Source: Burkholderiaceae bacterium
GTDB lineage: Bacteria > Pseudomonadota > Gammaproteobacteria > Burkholderiales > Burkholderiaceae
Direction of reading: 5' to 3'
DNA: 34,599 nt
Assembly: GCA_021166835.1 (NCBI GenBank)
Contig: JAJPEN010000061.1
Location: 1 to 34,599, forward strand
Shown: piece after piece, positions 32,974 to 34,599 of the stretch
Numbering within the stretch: the first letter of the stretch is position 1
How the letters are laid out: each line of letters starts with the position of its first letter
The notes under the pieces: generated by a model
What the model was told of the DNA's origin: nothing
Databases searched by the model: none
The model's input: only the letters and a program-made list of their open reading frames with translations
Program-made: the position numbers and the translations under genes

Positions 32974-34599
<1,626 letters not shown>

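Overview
The window looks like chromosomal DNA from a GC-rich betaproteobacterium, probably Burkholderiales or a close relative. The evidence is the gene order purH-ruvC-ruvA-ruvB-ybgC-tolQ-tolR-tolA-tolB-pal-cpoB, the strong G/C bias at third codon positions, and the aromatic acyl-CoA genes further right. The species cannot be named from the sequence.

Layout. (1) 1-8234 is a compact core block on the plus strand: the 3' end of purH, the RuvABC Holliday-junction genes, and the complete Tol-Pal envelope operon with ybgC and cpoB. (2) 8245-9737 holds a LysR regulator, a tRNA-Lys(UUU) with a clear sigma70 promoter, and a DUF3147 membrane protein. (3) 9738-11347 is an accessory scar: an MNT/HEPN toxin-antitoxin pair with two palindromic operators, a start-site remnant that resembles hsdR, and the 3' end of a group II intron. 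It reads as the remains of a type I restriction-modification locus. (4) 11348-15213 holds housekeeping singletons: a DsrE-like secreted protein, a Nudix hydrolase, exonuclease III, a DUF5996 protein and a PAP2 phosphatase. (5) 15210-22187 holds a flavin monooxygenase of the aroyl-CoA hydroxylase/VioD type, a NifS/IscS-like cysteine desulfurase, an aryl-AMP/aryl-CoA ligase and a large LuxR-family (LAL/MalT-like) regulator. (6) 22197-23525 is a 177-bp palindromic MITE-like element abutting a complete IS630-family element, with shared TA boundaries. (7) 23578-32621 is an accessory catabolic island on the minus strand: an AraC regulator, hyuA, two different hyuB genes, the tail of a lost ABC-transporter permease, and a 2-aminobenzoate/benzoate-type CoA ligase. 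(8) 32974-34599 holds an RND/MMPL permease beheaded by an IS110-family element that runs off the window.

How the genes work together. The left third is normal core biology. The right half carries two aromatic-acid modules with different ligases. The first (15.2-19.4 kb) pairs a ligase with a stand-alone aroyl-CoA-type hydroxylase. The second (23.9-32.6 kb) combines HyuA/HyuB ATP-dependent carboxylase or hydantoinase subunits with a CoA ligase under an AraC regulator. That layout recalls acetophenone carboxylase plus benzoylacetate-CoA ligase, but the subunit set differs (one HyuA, two HyuB, no small subunit seen). It is the best candidate here for an undescribed pathway. The substrate is unknown, and all pathway statements are inference from families and context.
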